From Pseudomonas sp. B21-015 (GTDB lineage Bacteria; Pseudomonadota; Gammaproteobacteria; Pseudomonadales; Pseudomonadaceae), in NCBI RefSeq assembly GCF_024749285.1, contig NZ_CP087196.1, positions 4,588,001 to 4,652,000 on the forward strand: DNA of 64,000 nucleotides. Reading direction: 5' to 3'. Both the position numbers and the translations under genes were made by a program. The notes under the pieces were generated by a model. It made no database searches and had not been told where the DNA came from. It was given only the letters and a program-made list of their open reading frames with translations. Each line of letters starts with the position of its first letter. Position 1 is the first letter of the stretch. This document shows positions 16,296 to 24,592 of the stretch, piece by piece.

Positions 16296-17286
16296 AAAGC
16301 ACTGTGGGGCAGATCGGAAGGCGCGCACTCTACTCTTTTTTTCGTACAGGTAAAGCCGGAAAAAGCCTGCACGCCCGTCCTAGAGCAAGTGCTTGGGACA
16401 ATCCACAGAAGCTGTGGATAACTCAGTGGACAACCGCCCTTGAACTCGCGCAAAGCCGTGTGGAATGGGGCCCGCAGTCAAACTGACGATTTTTTCACCA
16501 GTAAAAAAAAGCGATGTTTTTCATTGACTTAAATTTTCGTTACAGGCAGCCACCCCCGTTGAGGCGAGGATGACAGTGGAATGACAACCCGCGCAACTTA
16601 TGTGCACAAGTCCCTGCGAGGCGGTTATATCGATGCGCTTTTTCGGCGCGTTTTGTCGGCAACACCTGGGGATAAACCCGGGCAACCCGCGCTACCGATT
16701 GATCCTGGCTCGATCGTCCTCTCAGGACAACAGCCGGGTTCCGGGCTATTAGGGGGCACATGTCTGCAAGTAGACTTTTCCGATAACTCATCCAGGCGTG
16801 GTCGGCAGGCACTCCAGCGATCTTTTTACGAACAGGCTTCCCTTCGGCCACTCAATCCGTTAGTATCCGCGGCGTTAGTACCAAGCTGAAAGTCAATTCT
16901 GGTCGAACAAATCCCCCCGGTCAGCCTTCCTGAAGAAGCCTCCACCGACAAAGCGGGATCGACCACCTCGATGGTTTCCAGGTAAATCTTGCGCCAACAC
17001 AGCCTTTGAATCGAAAGCAAAGGGTGTTGCGAAGCTCACTTACTCTGACCGAACCAACCTGCAAATTGATCAGGATCTTCACCCCGGGCCCAGAACCTTT
17101 GCCCTTGATGTGTCGCCTGCCCTCCTAAGTACCTACCTGCCAGCCCAAGCGCGCCAACTTATCAGCGCTTCAAACTGGCTGCTTTGTTCCAGTCGGGTTC
17201 TTCGTTCGACCAATGGTGGTCGTCGTCACTGGAACGTTTTAACTTTGCACGGTTCTTATCCGTGTCGCTTGTAGGAACACCCAATC
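16296..17286. other. Structured 1-kb region without a convincing gene
   Basis: No open frame here has a protein that looks real: the longest, 16581-16889 (+) and 16540-16851 (-), overlap one another, use rare codons freely and show no domain. Visible structure includes an ATCCACAG/CTGTGGAT palindrome with a DnaA-box match (16401-16421), a 12-bp bulged hairpin at 16995-17029 (CAACAC/GTGTTG plus CCTTTG/CAAAGG) and an 8-bp inverted repeat GTTCCAGT/ACTGGAAC at 17186-17193/17228-17235. It may hold a long leader for the 74-residue gene, a small RNA, or both. Confidence 0.4.
16401..16421. promoter_or_regulatory. Palindrome containing a perfect DnaA-box match
   Basis: ATCCACAG-AAG-CTGTGGAT is a perfect 8-bp inverted repeat. 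The right half plus two bases reads TTATCCACA on the minus strand, the DnaA consensus, and the left half matches it at seven of nine positions. It lies about 105 bases upstream of the Sel1-like gene. Confidence 0.5.
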
Positions 17287-17511
17287 ATGTCTACTCAAAT
17301 CCACACTCAGGATGCCATTCGCACCCTAACCAACGCTTTTGCACCAATGAACTGCCTGATCATGGCCGCTCGCAAAGGCTGCTTCAGCTTTACTCTGGTC
17401 AACGAACACGGCATCGCTCGTCATAGCGAACGCCTGTACCCCGATCAATACTCCAGCGCAGAACCGCTGCAGGCTGTGATCGAGCGTACTCGCCAGGCAC
17501 TGGTTGCCTGA
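17287..17511 (+). CDS. Conserved-looking 74-residue orphan protein
   Basis: A short soluble protein starting MSTQIHTQDAIRTLTN and rich in polar residues. The segment CLIMAARKGCFSFTLVNEHG looks like a beta hairpin and the end (EPLQAVIERTRQAL) like a helix. Normal codon use, a TAGGA site 10 bases before the ATG and a terminator 25 bases past the stop mark it as a real gene. I do not recognise the family. The long structured sequence upstream may be its leader. Confidence 0.75.
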   Translation: MSTQIHTQDAIRTLTNAFAPMNCLIMAARKGCFSFTLVNEHGIARHSERLYPDQYSSAEPLQAVIERTRQALVA

Positions 17512-17536
17512 GACGCCAGAAAGGCTGAAAACCTCA

Positions 17537-17565
17537 AAAGCCCCGCTGAAAAGCGGGGCTTTTTA
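17537..17565 (+). terminator. Rho-independent terminator
   Basis: AAAAGCCCCGCT-GAA-AAGCGGGGCTTTTT, a strong GC hairpin with a T tail, closes the 74-residue gene. Confidence 0.92.
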
Positions 17566-17786
17566 TTGCCCGATATTTCTCATTTCGTGCCCCACGGCTA
17601 AGCACCAACCGATATAACGGTTATAACTCGAAGCCGGAAATATTTTAAAAACAGTCCTTTACAGCAAAATAATGACACTACACTTCAACTCAAGCGGCTT
17701 GAGCCGCTTCCGGCGAACCTGATTCGATTCATTGCTGCCAAGGCCTCCTTCAGGTATCGCCGACCACTTCATGTTTCGAGGGCGTT

Positions 17787-18269
17787 ATGGGTATCGCTGC
17801 CAGCGAACTGTGCCGTTATGTGATCCGTCCGACATTGATCTACCTCGGACGCCATAGCGCGACTGCCGAATCCCTGCTGCTGGGCATTGCCGCCAGTCAG
17901 TCTGCCCTTGGCTCAGCCCTGCATGACCGCCGTGGACATGGCCTGTACCGAATCGCCGAACCCCGCCACCAGGCCCTTTGGGATCACTACCTGGCCCTGG
18001 ACCCGGAACGGGCGAGCCTGGTCCGCGGACTGGCCAGTCAGCATGCTTTTTTAAGCGGACCGCACCTCGAATTGACCGTCAACCTGCGCTACGCCACCGC
18101 CATCGCCTGGCTGCTGGTAGAAGAACAGAACACTCCCCTCCCCGCCGCCGATGACTTGTTGGGAATGGCCCGAATCTGGCGCCAGACCTTCCAGCCCCAA
18201 GGACGTCTCAGAGATTTCACCTGCGCCTGGCAAACCTGTGTTTCACCGCTGAATCAGGTCGCCTGCTGA
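17787..18269 (+). CDS. Uncharacterised 160-residue protein
   Basis: A helical-looking soluble protein without a signal peptide, starting MGIAASELCRYVIRPTLIYL. HDRRGHGLYRIAEPRHQALWDHYLA near residue 46 and LTVNLRYATAIAWLLVEEQN near 95 look like conserved cores. GAGGG precedes the ATG. It lies 145 bases upstream of the fadL-family gene on the same strand, a neighbourhood I recall from P. aeruginosa (PA1288-PA1289), where the neighbour is also hypothetical. No function can be assigned. Confidence 0.75.
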   Translation: MGIAASELCRYVIRPTLIYLGRHSATAESLLLGIAASQSALGSALHDRRGHGLYRIAEPRHQALWDHYLALDPERASLVRGLASQHAFLSGPHLELTVNLRYATAIAWLLVEEQNTPLPAADDLLGMARIWRQTFQPQGRLRDFTCAWQTCVSPLNQVAC

Positions 18270-18387
18270 CCACCCCCGTTTCAAAAATCGCCAAATAGGC
18301 GCGAATTTGGTCGGATTGTCCTACAAAACCGCTCTAACTCAAGCGATACGGGCTATAGCGCCCGGACGAAAATATTGGTAATTTCCG

Positions 18388-18406
18388 CTCCGGTGATCAC
18401 CAGGAG
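18388..18406 (+). promoter_or_regulatory. Palindrome covering the fadL ribosome binding site
   Basis: CTCC-GGTGATCACC-AGGAG: a perfect 10-bp palindrome whose flanks CTCC and GGAG also pair, with one bulged A. AGGAG at 18402-18406 is the ribosome binding site for the gene starting at 18415, so in RNA the hairpin would hide it. Confidence 0.5.
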
Positions 18407-18414
18407 TTCTAATA

Positions 18415-19686
18415 ATGAAAAAAGTAATGCTCAAAACCACCCTTAGCCTCGCCGTTGCCTTGGCATCCACCCAGATCTTTGCAGCTGGCTTTGCCATCAA
18501 CGAACAAAGCATCAGCGGGATGGGTACAGGTTTTGCCGGGCGATCTTCCTCTGCCGACGACGCAAGCACCATTTTCGGCAACCCTGCTGGCATGTCTCGC
18601 CTCAAGCGCGAACAAGTGACCGGCGGCGTCGCACTGCTCGACGCACACACGGATATCAGCCACGCCAGCTCCCGCCCGAACAGCGGCAGCAACGATGGCG
18701 ACATGGTTCCCCTCCTCGCCGTGCCGATGGGTTACTACGTCAAGCCAATCGATGACCATTGGGCATTCGGTATTGGCATGTACGCCCCGTTCGGCCTGGT
18801 GACTGACTACGAGAAAGGCTTTGCCGGCCGTTACTTCGGCAGCAAGAGCGACGTAAAAGTCATGACCTTGCAACCGACTGTCAGCTACGCCTTCAACGAT
18901 AAGGTGTCGATCGGCTTCGGTCCGACCATCAACCGCATTACCGGCACCCTGGAATCGAATCTGTCGATCACCCAGGCCGCGCCGGACGGCAAGGTCAAGA
19001 TCAAGGGTGACGACACCGCGCTGGGCTACAACGTCGGCGTACTGGTTCAAGCCACCGACAGCACGCGCGTCGGCCTGACCTACCACTCGAAAGTGAAGTA
19101 CAAGCTCGAAGGCGACACCAAGGTCAACTACAACGTCCTCGCGGCCGTGGGCCAAAGCCCAAGCCAGAAGTATGATGCTTCGCTGGACGTGACCACGCCT
19201 GAGTCGGTCGACCTCTCGCTCACTCATCAGCTGGATGACAAGTGGACCCTCTACGCAGGCAGCACCTGGACTCGCTGGAGCCGCCTGAAAGAAATCTCCG
19301 CCGAAAACAAAGGCGTGCCGACCATCCTGAATGGCCAGTTCGGCACCATCACCGAAGAGCAGAACTGGCACGACACCTGGGCTCACGCCATCGGCGCGTC
19401 CTACCAGTTGAACAAGGAATGGGTACTGCGTACCGGCCTGTCCTTCGACCAGGCACCGACCAACAACGTCAACCGTTCCCCACGGATCCCGACGGGCGAT
19501 CGCAAGATTTTCAGCCTGGGCGCCGGCTGGAGCCCGACCGACGACCTGACCATCGATGTGGCGTACTCGTACCTGCGTGAAGAGTCGGTCAAGATCAACA
19601 ACAGCAACAACCGTGGCCAGACCTACAACGCCACGTATGAAAACTCGGCGAACGGTTTCGGTGTAGGCGCGACCTACCGTTTCTGA
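18415..19686 (+). CDS. FadL/OmpP1-family outer membrane transporter (ExFadLO-like)
   Basis: A 423-residue outer membrane beta-barrel. Residues 1-23 are a signal peptide ending IFAAG; the mature start FAINEQSISGMGTGFAGRSS carries the NEQS and hatch-domain features of FadL, followed by STIFGNPAGMSRL. The chain ends in TYRF, the terminal aromatic expected for BAM-dependent assembly. FadL proteins let long-chain fatty acids or hydrophobic compounds cross the outer membrane. Its setting next to a glutathione peroxidase matches P. aeruginosa PA1288 (ExFadLO), reported to export oxygenated fatty acids. The ribosome binding site lies in a palindrome (18388-18406). Confidence 0.9.
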   Translation: MKKVMLKTTLSLAVALASTQIFAAGFAINEQSISGMGTGFAGRSSSADDASTIFGNPAGMSRLKREQVTGGVALLDAHTDISHASSRPNSGSNDGDMVPLLAVPMGYYVKPIDDHWAFGIGMYAPFGLVTDYEKGFAGRYFGSKSDVKVMTLQPTVSYAFNDKVSIGFGPTINRITGTLESNLSITQAAPDGKVKIKGDDTALGYNVGVLVQATDSTRVGLTYHSKVKYKLEGDTKVNYNVLAAVGQSPSQKYDASLDVTTPESVDLSLTHQLDDKWTLYAGSTWTRWSRLKEISAENKGVPTILNGQFGTITEEQNWHDTWAHAIGASYQLNKEWVLRTGLSFDQAPTNNVNRSPRIPTGDRKIFSLGAGWSPTDDLTIDVAYSYLREESVKINNSNNRGQTYNATYENSANGFGVGATYRF

Positions 19687-19725
19687 TGATTCACGGCGAA
19701 CCTGAACCCCTCGCCGCCTGAATTG

Positions 19726-19762
19726 AAAAAGCCCCGCACTCTTGTATAGAGGCAGGGCTTTT
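19726..19762. terminator. Bidirectional terminator between fadL-family gene and gpx
   Basis: AAAAAGCCC and GGGCTTTTT arms with an inner GC/GC pairing and a loop form a hairpin with A/T tails on both sides, serving the convergent genes. Confidence 0.85.
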
Positions 19763-19775
19763 TAGTGCGCGTCGA

Positions 19776-20327
19776 TCAGGGTTTCGAGGCAAGGGCTTTC
19801 TCCACCGCCTCGATGAACTCGGGATTGTCGGGCTTGGTCAGGCTGGAGAAATTGGCGATCACCTTGCCCTGGCGATCAACCACGTACTTGTAGAAATTCC
19901 ACTTCGGCGAACTGCTTTGTTCAGCAAGAACCTTGAATAAATGCGTTGCGTCATCGCCGCGGACCTTTTGCGACTCGGTCATGGTGAAGGTTACGCCGTA
20001 GTTCACGTAGCAGACCTTGGCAGTCTCTGCGCCATCTTTGGACTCTTGTTTGAAGTCATTGGACGGAACACCGATCACCTCAAGCCCTTGATCCTTGTAA
20101 CGCTGATACAGCGCCTCAAGCCCTTTGAACTGCGGGGCGAAGCCACAGAAGCTCGCGGTATTGACCACCACCAGTGGCTTGCCGGCGAAGCGCTGGCACA
20201 GATCGATGGATTCCTTGGCACGCAGCTTGGGCAATGAGCCTTGCAACAACTCCGGGCATTCTGCCGCCTGGGCCAACCCGGCAAAAGCCGTCAGCAACGC
20301 GGGGACTGCAAGCCAGCGCATCAGCAT
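19776..20327 (-). CDS. Periplasmic glutathione peroxidase-family protein
   Basis: A 183-residue thioredoxin-fold peroxidase with a signal peptide (residues 1-21, ending AQA), so it acts in the periplasm. The peroxidatic cysteine is C61 in NTASFCGF, and W143-N144-F145 supplies the Trp-Asn of the catalytic tetrad. The usual CNQF motif reads SNDF at residues 89-92, so both the resolving cysteine and the tetrad glutamine are replaced. Glutathione is not expected in quantity in the periplasm, so another thiol donor is likely. ATG 20327 has AAGGA nine bases upstream; ATG 20321 is an alternative. It is convergent with the fadL-family gene. Confidence 0.88.
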   Translation of the reverse strand: MLMRWLAVPALLTAFAGLAQAAECPELLQGSLPKLRAKESIDLCQRFAGKPLVVVNTASFCGFAPQFKGLEALYQRYKDQGLEVIGVPSNDFKQESKDGAETAKVCYVNYGVTFTMTESQKVRGDDATHLFKVLAEQSSSPKWNFYKYVVDRQGKVIANFSSLTKPDNPEFIEAVEKALASKP

Positions 20328-20383
20328 GTCGGTGCATCCTTGAGCAATCGTCAGAAAACGAAATTACGCGCCTTCGCCGCTTG

Positions 20384-20506
20384 CTAGCAAGCCCCCATGC
20401 CCAACTGCATCAACGCCAGCCCACCCCGATGCCAGCCCCACCATGCCAAGGCCAGCAGCAATACGCCGAGGGCGATTGCAGCCATCCGCGGCCAGAGACT
20501 GTTCAT
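20384..20506 (-). CDS. 40-residue membrane ORF overlapping the MFS stop
   Basis: A short frame whose ATG overlaps the MFS transporter stop codon as ATGA. It reads MNSLWPRMAAIALGVLLL, then a Trp- and Gly-rich stretch (AWWGWHRGG) and ends MGAC at a TAG: one hydrophobic helix with a short tail. The exact overlap, lack of a separate promoter and membrane character suggest a translationally coupled accessory peptide of the transporter, like other small single-helix partners of pumps. It could still be a chance frame, as no homologue was checked. Confidence 0.55.
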   Translation of the reverse strand: MNSLWPRMAAIALGVLLLALAWWGWHRGGLALMQLGMGAC

Positions 20507-21711
20507 GCGGCACTCATCCGGGTTTGCAGACGCGCCACCGGCTGCTCGCGCACCGGCCAGTTCAGGGCTGCCGCCACCAGACTCAAGAGAACCGCCACCT
20601 GCCAGATCAAGTCGTAGCTCCCGGTTCGGTCATACACCACCCCGCCCAACCAGCCACCAAGGAACGAGCCCAGTTGGTGGAACAGGAAAACAATCCCACC
20701 GAGCATGGACAGATTTCGTACGCCGAACAAGGTCGCTACCGTGCCGTTGGTCAAGGGCACCGTCGACAACCAGAGGAACCCCATGGCCATGCCGAACAAA
20801 TAAGCCGTGACTTGAGTGACCGGCGCCCAGAGGAACAGCACAATCACCACCGCTCGCAACAGATACAGAGCGGTGAGCAAGCGCGGCTTGGACATCCGCC
20901 CGCCAAGCCAGCCCGCGGTATAAGTACCGAAAATATTGAACAGCCCGATCAGCGCCAGCACCGTGGTGCCGACGGAGGCCGGCAAATGTTGATCCACCAG
21001 ATAGGCCGGCAGGTGCACACCAATGAACACCACTTGAAAACCACAGACAAAAAAGCCGAACGCCAACAGCCAGAACCCCGAATGGGAGCAGGCTTCGCGC
21101 AGCGCTTCAGAAAGGGTTTGCTCGTGCCCGAGGATCGGCAGCGGTTTGTCTTTAAGCATGCTCACCAGCGGCACGATCAGCGCCACCAGCAGGCCCAGCA
21201 CCAGCAAAGCCGCGGACCAGCCAAGCCAGCCGATCAACCCCAGCGTACCGGGCAACATGGCGAATTGACCAAAGGAACCGGCAGCACTGGCGATGCCCAT
21301 GCCCATGCTGCGTTTTTCCGGTGGCACGGCACGGCCGACCACGCCGAGAATCACCGAGAACGAAGTGCCGGACAGACCGATACCGATCAACAACCCTGCG
21401 CTCAAGGACAAGGTTAGCGCCGAATCGGACAAGCCCATGAACACCAGACCCAGGGCGTACAGCACACCCCCGATCAACACCACCTTCGCGGCGCCAAAGC
21501 GGTCGGCCAGTGCACCGGTGAACGGCTGCGCCAGGCCCCAGATCAGGTTCTGCAGGGCAATGGCGAAGGCAAACACTTCGCGGCCCCAGCCGAACTCGGC
21601 ACTCATGGGCGCCAGAAACAACCCGAAGCCGTGTCGCACTCCCAGGGACAACGCCAGAATCAGCGCACTGCCCAACAGCACCCAACCGCATGTACGCCAC
21701 ATTGATGTCAT
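20503..21711 (-). CDS. MFS transporter
   Basis: A 402-residue inner-membrane protein with 12 hydrophobic segments. MFS marks are GLAQPFTGALADRFGAAKV (motif A region between helices 2 and 3) and GWLGGRMSKPR in the second half. Overall it resembles the monocarboxylate/oxalate-formate-like branch of the family; the substrate is unknown. GGAG lies seven bases before ATG 21711, and an in-frame ATG at 21702 is an alternative. A perfect 16-bp palindrome 16 bases upstream and a MarR gene just beyond suggest repression by that regulator. Confidence 0.9.
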   Translation of the reverse strand: MTSMWRTCGWVLLGSALILALSLGVRHGFGLFLAPMSAEFGWGREVFAFAIALQNLIWGLAQPFTGALADRFGAAKVVLIGGVLYALGLVFMGLSDSALTLSLSAGLLIGIGLSGTSFSVILGVVGRAVPPEKRSMGMGIASAAGSFGQFAMLPGTLGLIGWLGWSAALLVLGLLVALIVPLVSMLKDKPLPILGHEQTLSEALREACSHSGFWLLAFGFFVCGFQVVFIGVHLPAYLVDQHLPASVGTTVLALIGLFNIFGTYTAGWLGGRMSKPRLLTALYLLRAVVIVLFLWAPVTQVTAYLFGMAMGFLWLSTVPLTNGTVATLFGVRNLSMLGGIVFLFHQLGSFLGGWLGGVVYDRTGSYDLIWQVAVLLSLVAAALNWPVREQPVARLQTRMSAA

Positions 21712-21726
21712 TCTTGCTCTCCGGTA

Positions 21727-21742
21727 GCGGGTATATACCCGC
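21727..21742. promoter_or_regulatory. Probable MarR operator at the MFS promoter
   Basis: GCGGGTATATACCCGC is a perfect 16-bp palindrome between marR and the MFS gene. TATATA at its centre can serve as the -10 element, so a bound repressor would block RNA polymerase. An almost identical site precedes marR (22172-22187). Confidence 0.75.
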
Positions 21743-21763
21743 TTAAGATCGAACAAACTGGCC

Positions 21764-22168
21764 TCAAGCCAGTTCGTCCAGCAGTTTCAGCAAGGTTTCA
21801 CGCTTGTCGGCACCCAGACGGTCGATCAACCGCTGCTGCGCCGCTTCCCAGGCCGGCAAGGCCGCTGCCAGACGTTCGCGCCCCGTTTCAGTGAGCAGGA
21901 CGATGCGATTGCGCATGTCTTCGCCCTCGACCAGCGTCACCAGGCCTTCACCCTCCAGCACCCGCAGATTGCGCCCCAGGGTGCTGCGATCCAGGCCCAT
22001 GGCCTCGGCCAGAGACGAGATGCTCGGTTGATCCAGACGCTGCAGATTGCACAACAGAGAATACTGGGCAACGTTGATCCCGAAGCCGTCGAGAGCGCCG
22101 TCATAATGCCTGGTGACGCCACGAGCGGCGCGACGCAGGTTGGTGCACAAACATTGAGAAGGAAGCAT
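21764..22168 (-). CDS. MarR-family transcriptional regulator
   Basis: A 134-residue winged-helix repressor. The central helices SISSLAEAMGLDRSTLGRNLRVLEGEG (about residues 49-75) are the recognition helix region, and EGEDMRNRIVLLTETGRERL is the wing with the DxRxR-like motif. MarR dimers bind short palindromes and usually release on binding a phenolic or similar ligand. The start codon lies only three bases from an operator-like palindrome, leaving no room for a ribosome binding site, so the message may be leaderless. It is predicted to control itself and the downstream MFS gene. Confidence 0.9.
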   Translation of the reverse strand: MLPSQCLCTNLRRAARGVTRHYDGALDGFGINVAQYSLLCNLQRLDQPSISSLAEAMGLDRSTLGRNLRVLEGEGLVTLVEGEDMRNRIVLLTETGRERLAAALPAWEAAQQRLIDRLGADKRETLLKLLDELA

Positions 22169-22171
22169 GGT

Positions 22172-22187
22172 GCGTGTATATACCCGC
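22172..22187. promoter_or_regulatory. Probable MarR operator at the marR promoter
   Basis: GCGTGTATATACCCGC matches the MFS operator at 15 of 16 positions. TATATA (22177-22182) would be the -10 element on the minus strand, placing the transcript start at or next to the marR ATG at 22168. Confidence 0.7.
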
Positions 22188-22230
22188 GGTTAAATGAAAG
22201 CAAATTTTTGATACATATTACCTGTGGGAT

Positions 22231-22962
22231 TCAGAGCAGCGCCAAGCCCACCAGTAGCGCCACTTCCAGCAACTCCAGCAACGCCCCGGCGGTATCGCCC
22301 GTCGTCCCTCCCAGTCGCCGCAACATCACTTGCCGCAACCAGACAAACACCACAATGGCCAGCACAAGCGCCCATACACCACTGAGGCCCGCCATCAACA
22401 CACAAGCCACCGCACTGATCGCCAACACCTGCCGCCCGACCAAACGCGGCAGATGATCGGCCAGCGCCTGCCCCAATCCGCCAGGACGCACATAAGGCGT
22501 GGTCAGGAATAACCCCAATAACGCGCCGCGGCCAATCAACGGAACGATGATCAGGACCACGCTGTGCTGCTGCTCGATCAATGCCAGCAATGCGGCAAAC
22601 TTGAGCAGCAACACCAGCACCAGCGTCACCACCGCGATCGGCCCGCTGCGAGGGTCTTTCATGATGGTCAGGGTGCGTTCACGGTCGCCGTAACCACCGA
22701 GCCATGCATCGGCGCTATCGGCCAGGCCATCCAGGTGCAACGCACCGCTGAGCAATACCCAGACGCTCAGCAGCAGTGCGGCGTGAAGCAATAATGGCGT
22801 GCCTAGCAACAGCCAGTTCAGTGCCCACAAGATCCCGCCGAACAGCAAACCGACCAGCGGATAGAACAGCAGCGACCGGCCCAATTCCTCGGGCGTCGGC
22901 ATGCCCGGCAGGCGAATCGGCAGGCTGCTCAGAAATTGCAGGGCGATCCAGAACGCCAGCAT
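22231..22962 (-). CDS. cobS: Adenosylcobinamide-GDP ribazoletransferase (cobalamin synthase)
   Basis: A 243-residue inner-membrane enzyme (CobV in Pseudomonas naming) joining alpha-ribazole to adenosylcobinamide-GDP, the last assembly step of adenosylcobalamin. The signature LSGALHLDGLADSADAWLGG near residue 72 with its acidic metal-binding residues and MKDPRSGPIA near 100 are both present, with about six membrane helices. It is the last gene of the cob operon and starts two bases after the stop of cobC. No clear terminator follows. Confidence 0.95.
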   Translation of the reverse strand: MLAFWIALQFLSSLPIRLPGMPTPEELGRSLLFYPLVGLLFGGILWALNWLLLGTPLLLHAALLLSVWVLLSGALHLDGLADSADAWLGGYGDRERTLTIMKDPRSGPIAVVTLVLVLLLKFAALLALIEQQHSVVLIIVPLIGRGALLGLFLTTPYVRPGGLGQALADHLPRLVGRQVLAISAVACVLMAGLSGVWALVLAIVVFVWLRQVMLRRLGGTTGDTAGALLELLEVALLVGLALL

Positions 22963-22964
22963 GA

Positions 22965-23540
22965 TCAGCTCGCTTCCGTTAACAAGGTGCCGGATTCAAC
23001 CGATAGCGAGAACAGCGCACCATGGCCGACCTCAACATTGAGCAACTGCTCACGCGGTAATTCGCGTGCTTGCGCCAGCAACAAGCGCATGACGCCGCCA
23101 TGGCTGATCAGCAAGATTCGCTCACCCGCATAGGCCGCGTGCAGCCGCTCGATCGCCGCCAACACCCGTGCCGAAAAGTCCGCCACCGGTTCACCGTCAG
23201 GCGGTGTGAACGAATAGGGATCAGCCCAGAACAAGCCCAACGCCTCGGCGCTGGTTTCCATCAGCGCCGCTGCGCTCTGCCCTTCCCAGACACCGAAGTG
23301 CAGCTCTTGCAGGTCTTTGTCCAGCTGCACCGGCAAACCCAGTTGTGCCCCAAGCTCTTGCGCAAAGCGTGCACAGCGCTGCAACGGCGAACTGACCAAG
23401 CGATCCCAAGGGCCCTGCTCGACCACCGCAGCGCGCATCTGCTCCCAACCCTTACCGGTCAGCGCATCGTCGAGGCTGCCGCGCAAACCGCCGCCGAGTT
23501 CGGTTTCGCCATGGCGCAACAGGTCCAGGCGCAAGGTCAT
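22965..23540 (-). CDS. cobC: Alpha-ribazole phosphatase (histidine phosphatase family)
   Basis: A 191-residue enzyme that removes phosphate from alpha-ribazole-5'-phosphate or from adenosylcobalamin phosphate. RHGET at residues 9-13 is the catalytic motif with H10, and [10 protein letters not shown] near residue 136 holds the second catalytic histidine. ATG 23540 overlaps the cobT stop as ATGA; a longer open frame upstream lies inside cobT and is ignored. Confidence 0.93.
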   Translation of the reverse strand: MTLRLDLLRHGETELGGGLRGSLDDALTGKGWEQMRAAVVEQGPWDRLVSSPLQRCARFAQELGAQLGLPVQLDKDLQELHFGVWEGQSAAALMETSAEALGLFWADPYSFTPPDGEPVADFSARVLAAIERLHAAYAGERILLISHGGVMRLLLAQARELPREQLLNVEVGHGALFSLSVESGTLLTEAS

Positions 23541-24592
23541 GCCGGGCGATCCGCCACCGCGGCTTCGGCGAACGTTGCCATCTGCCCGTGAAGGTCGCAG
23601 GCCAGCCGCAACAATGGCACGGCCAACGCCGCACCACTGCCCTCGCCCAGCCGCAGACCGAGGTCCAGCAACGGTTCGGCGTTCAGGGTTTCCAGCACAT
23701 GGCGATGGCCCGGCTCGGCGCCACGATGACCGAACAGCAACCACTCACGGCAAGCCGGATTCAAACGCACCGCCACCAGCGCGGCAACACTGCAAATAAA
23801 CCCGTCGACCAATACCGCGACACCTTCCTGGGCACAGGCCAGATACGCACCGACCAGCGCAGCGATTTCGAAGCCACCGAGATTGAACAAGGTTTGCAGC
23901 GCATCGCCACGCTGAGTGCCATGCAACGCCAAGGCACGCTCGATGACCCGGGCTTTATGGCTGACACCCGCCGCGTTCAGTCCGGTGCCCGGCCCGGCCA
24001 GGTGCACCACCGGGCAATCGAGCAAGGCACAGGCCAACGCGCTGGCCGCCGTGGTGTTGCCGATGCCCATTTCGCCACCGATGAACAACTGCGCGCCTGC
24101 TGCGATAGCGCGCTGCACACTGTCGCGGCCGACCTGCAAGGCGAGCTCGCCCTGGGCCTGAGTCATCGCCGGCCCCTGGACGAAATTCGCCGTGCCCGGG
24201 CCGATGTTCAGATGACGCACACCCGGCAGATTCAACGACGGTGTAACGGTGCCGAGGTCGACCACTTCAAGAGAAGCCCCCAACTGTCGCGCCAACACGC
24301 TGATCGCCGCGCCACCGCTGACAAAGTTGTGCAGCATCTGCCCGGTGACTTCCTGGGGAAACGCCGACACCCCTTCGGCGACCACGCCATGGTCACCGGC
24401 AAAAATAGCAATCCACAGCTGATCGAGCGTCGGCTTGACCTGCCCCTGCAACCCGGCCAGTTGCACCGCCACCGATTCGAGCTGGCCGAGCGAGCCGGCA
24501 GGCTTGGTCAGTTGCTGTTGGCGCGCCTGCGCCTGTTCGACCACTTGCGCATCGATCGGCTTGCATGGGTTCAGCCACCAGGAGTGAGTCAT
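23537..24592 (-). CDS. cobT: Nicotinate-nucleotide:dimethylbenzimidazole phosphoribosyltransferase
   Basis: A 351-residue enzyme (CobU in Pseudomonas naming), the usual length, making alpha-ribazole phosphate from nicotinate mononucleotide and dimethylbenzimidazole. Family marks are [11 protein letters not shown] near residue 30, [20 protein letters not shown] near 65 and [14 protein letters not shown] near 175. The start MTHSWW at 24592 overlaps the cobU stop as ATGA. It uses the product of bluB in the same operon. Confidence 0.95.
   Translation of the reverse strand: MTHSWWLNPCKPIDAQVVEQAQARQQQLTKPAGSLGQLESVAVQLAGLQGQVKPTLDQLWIAIFAGDHGVVAEGVSAFPQEVTGQMLHNFVSGGAAISVLARQLGASLEVVDLGTVTPSLNLPGVRHLNIGPGTANFVQGPAMTQAQGELALQVGRDSVQRAIAAGAQLFIGGEMGIGNTTAASALACALLDCPVVHLAGPGTGLNAAGVSHKARVIERALALHGTQRGDALQTLFNLGGFEIAALVGAYLACAQEGVAVLVDGFICSVAALVAVRLNPACREWLLFGHRGAEPGHRHVLETLNAEPLLDLGLRLGEGSGAALAVPLLRLACDLHGQMATFAEAAVADRPA

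Noticed and set aside
16581..16889. 102-codon plus-strand frame in the gene-poor region
   Set aside because: It uses rare codons such as AGG, CTA and TTA freely and overlaps an equally long minus-strand frame; neither resembles a protein family.
20503..22187. Insertion sequence or phage remnant around the MFS/marR genes
   Set aside because: No transposase, integrase or target duplication; codon use matches the neighbours.
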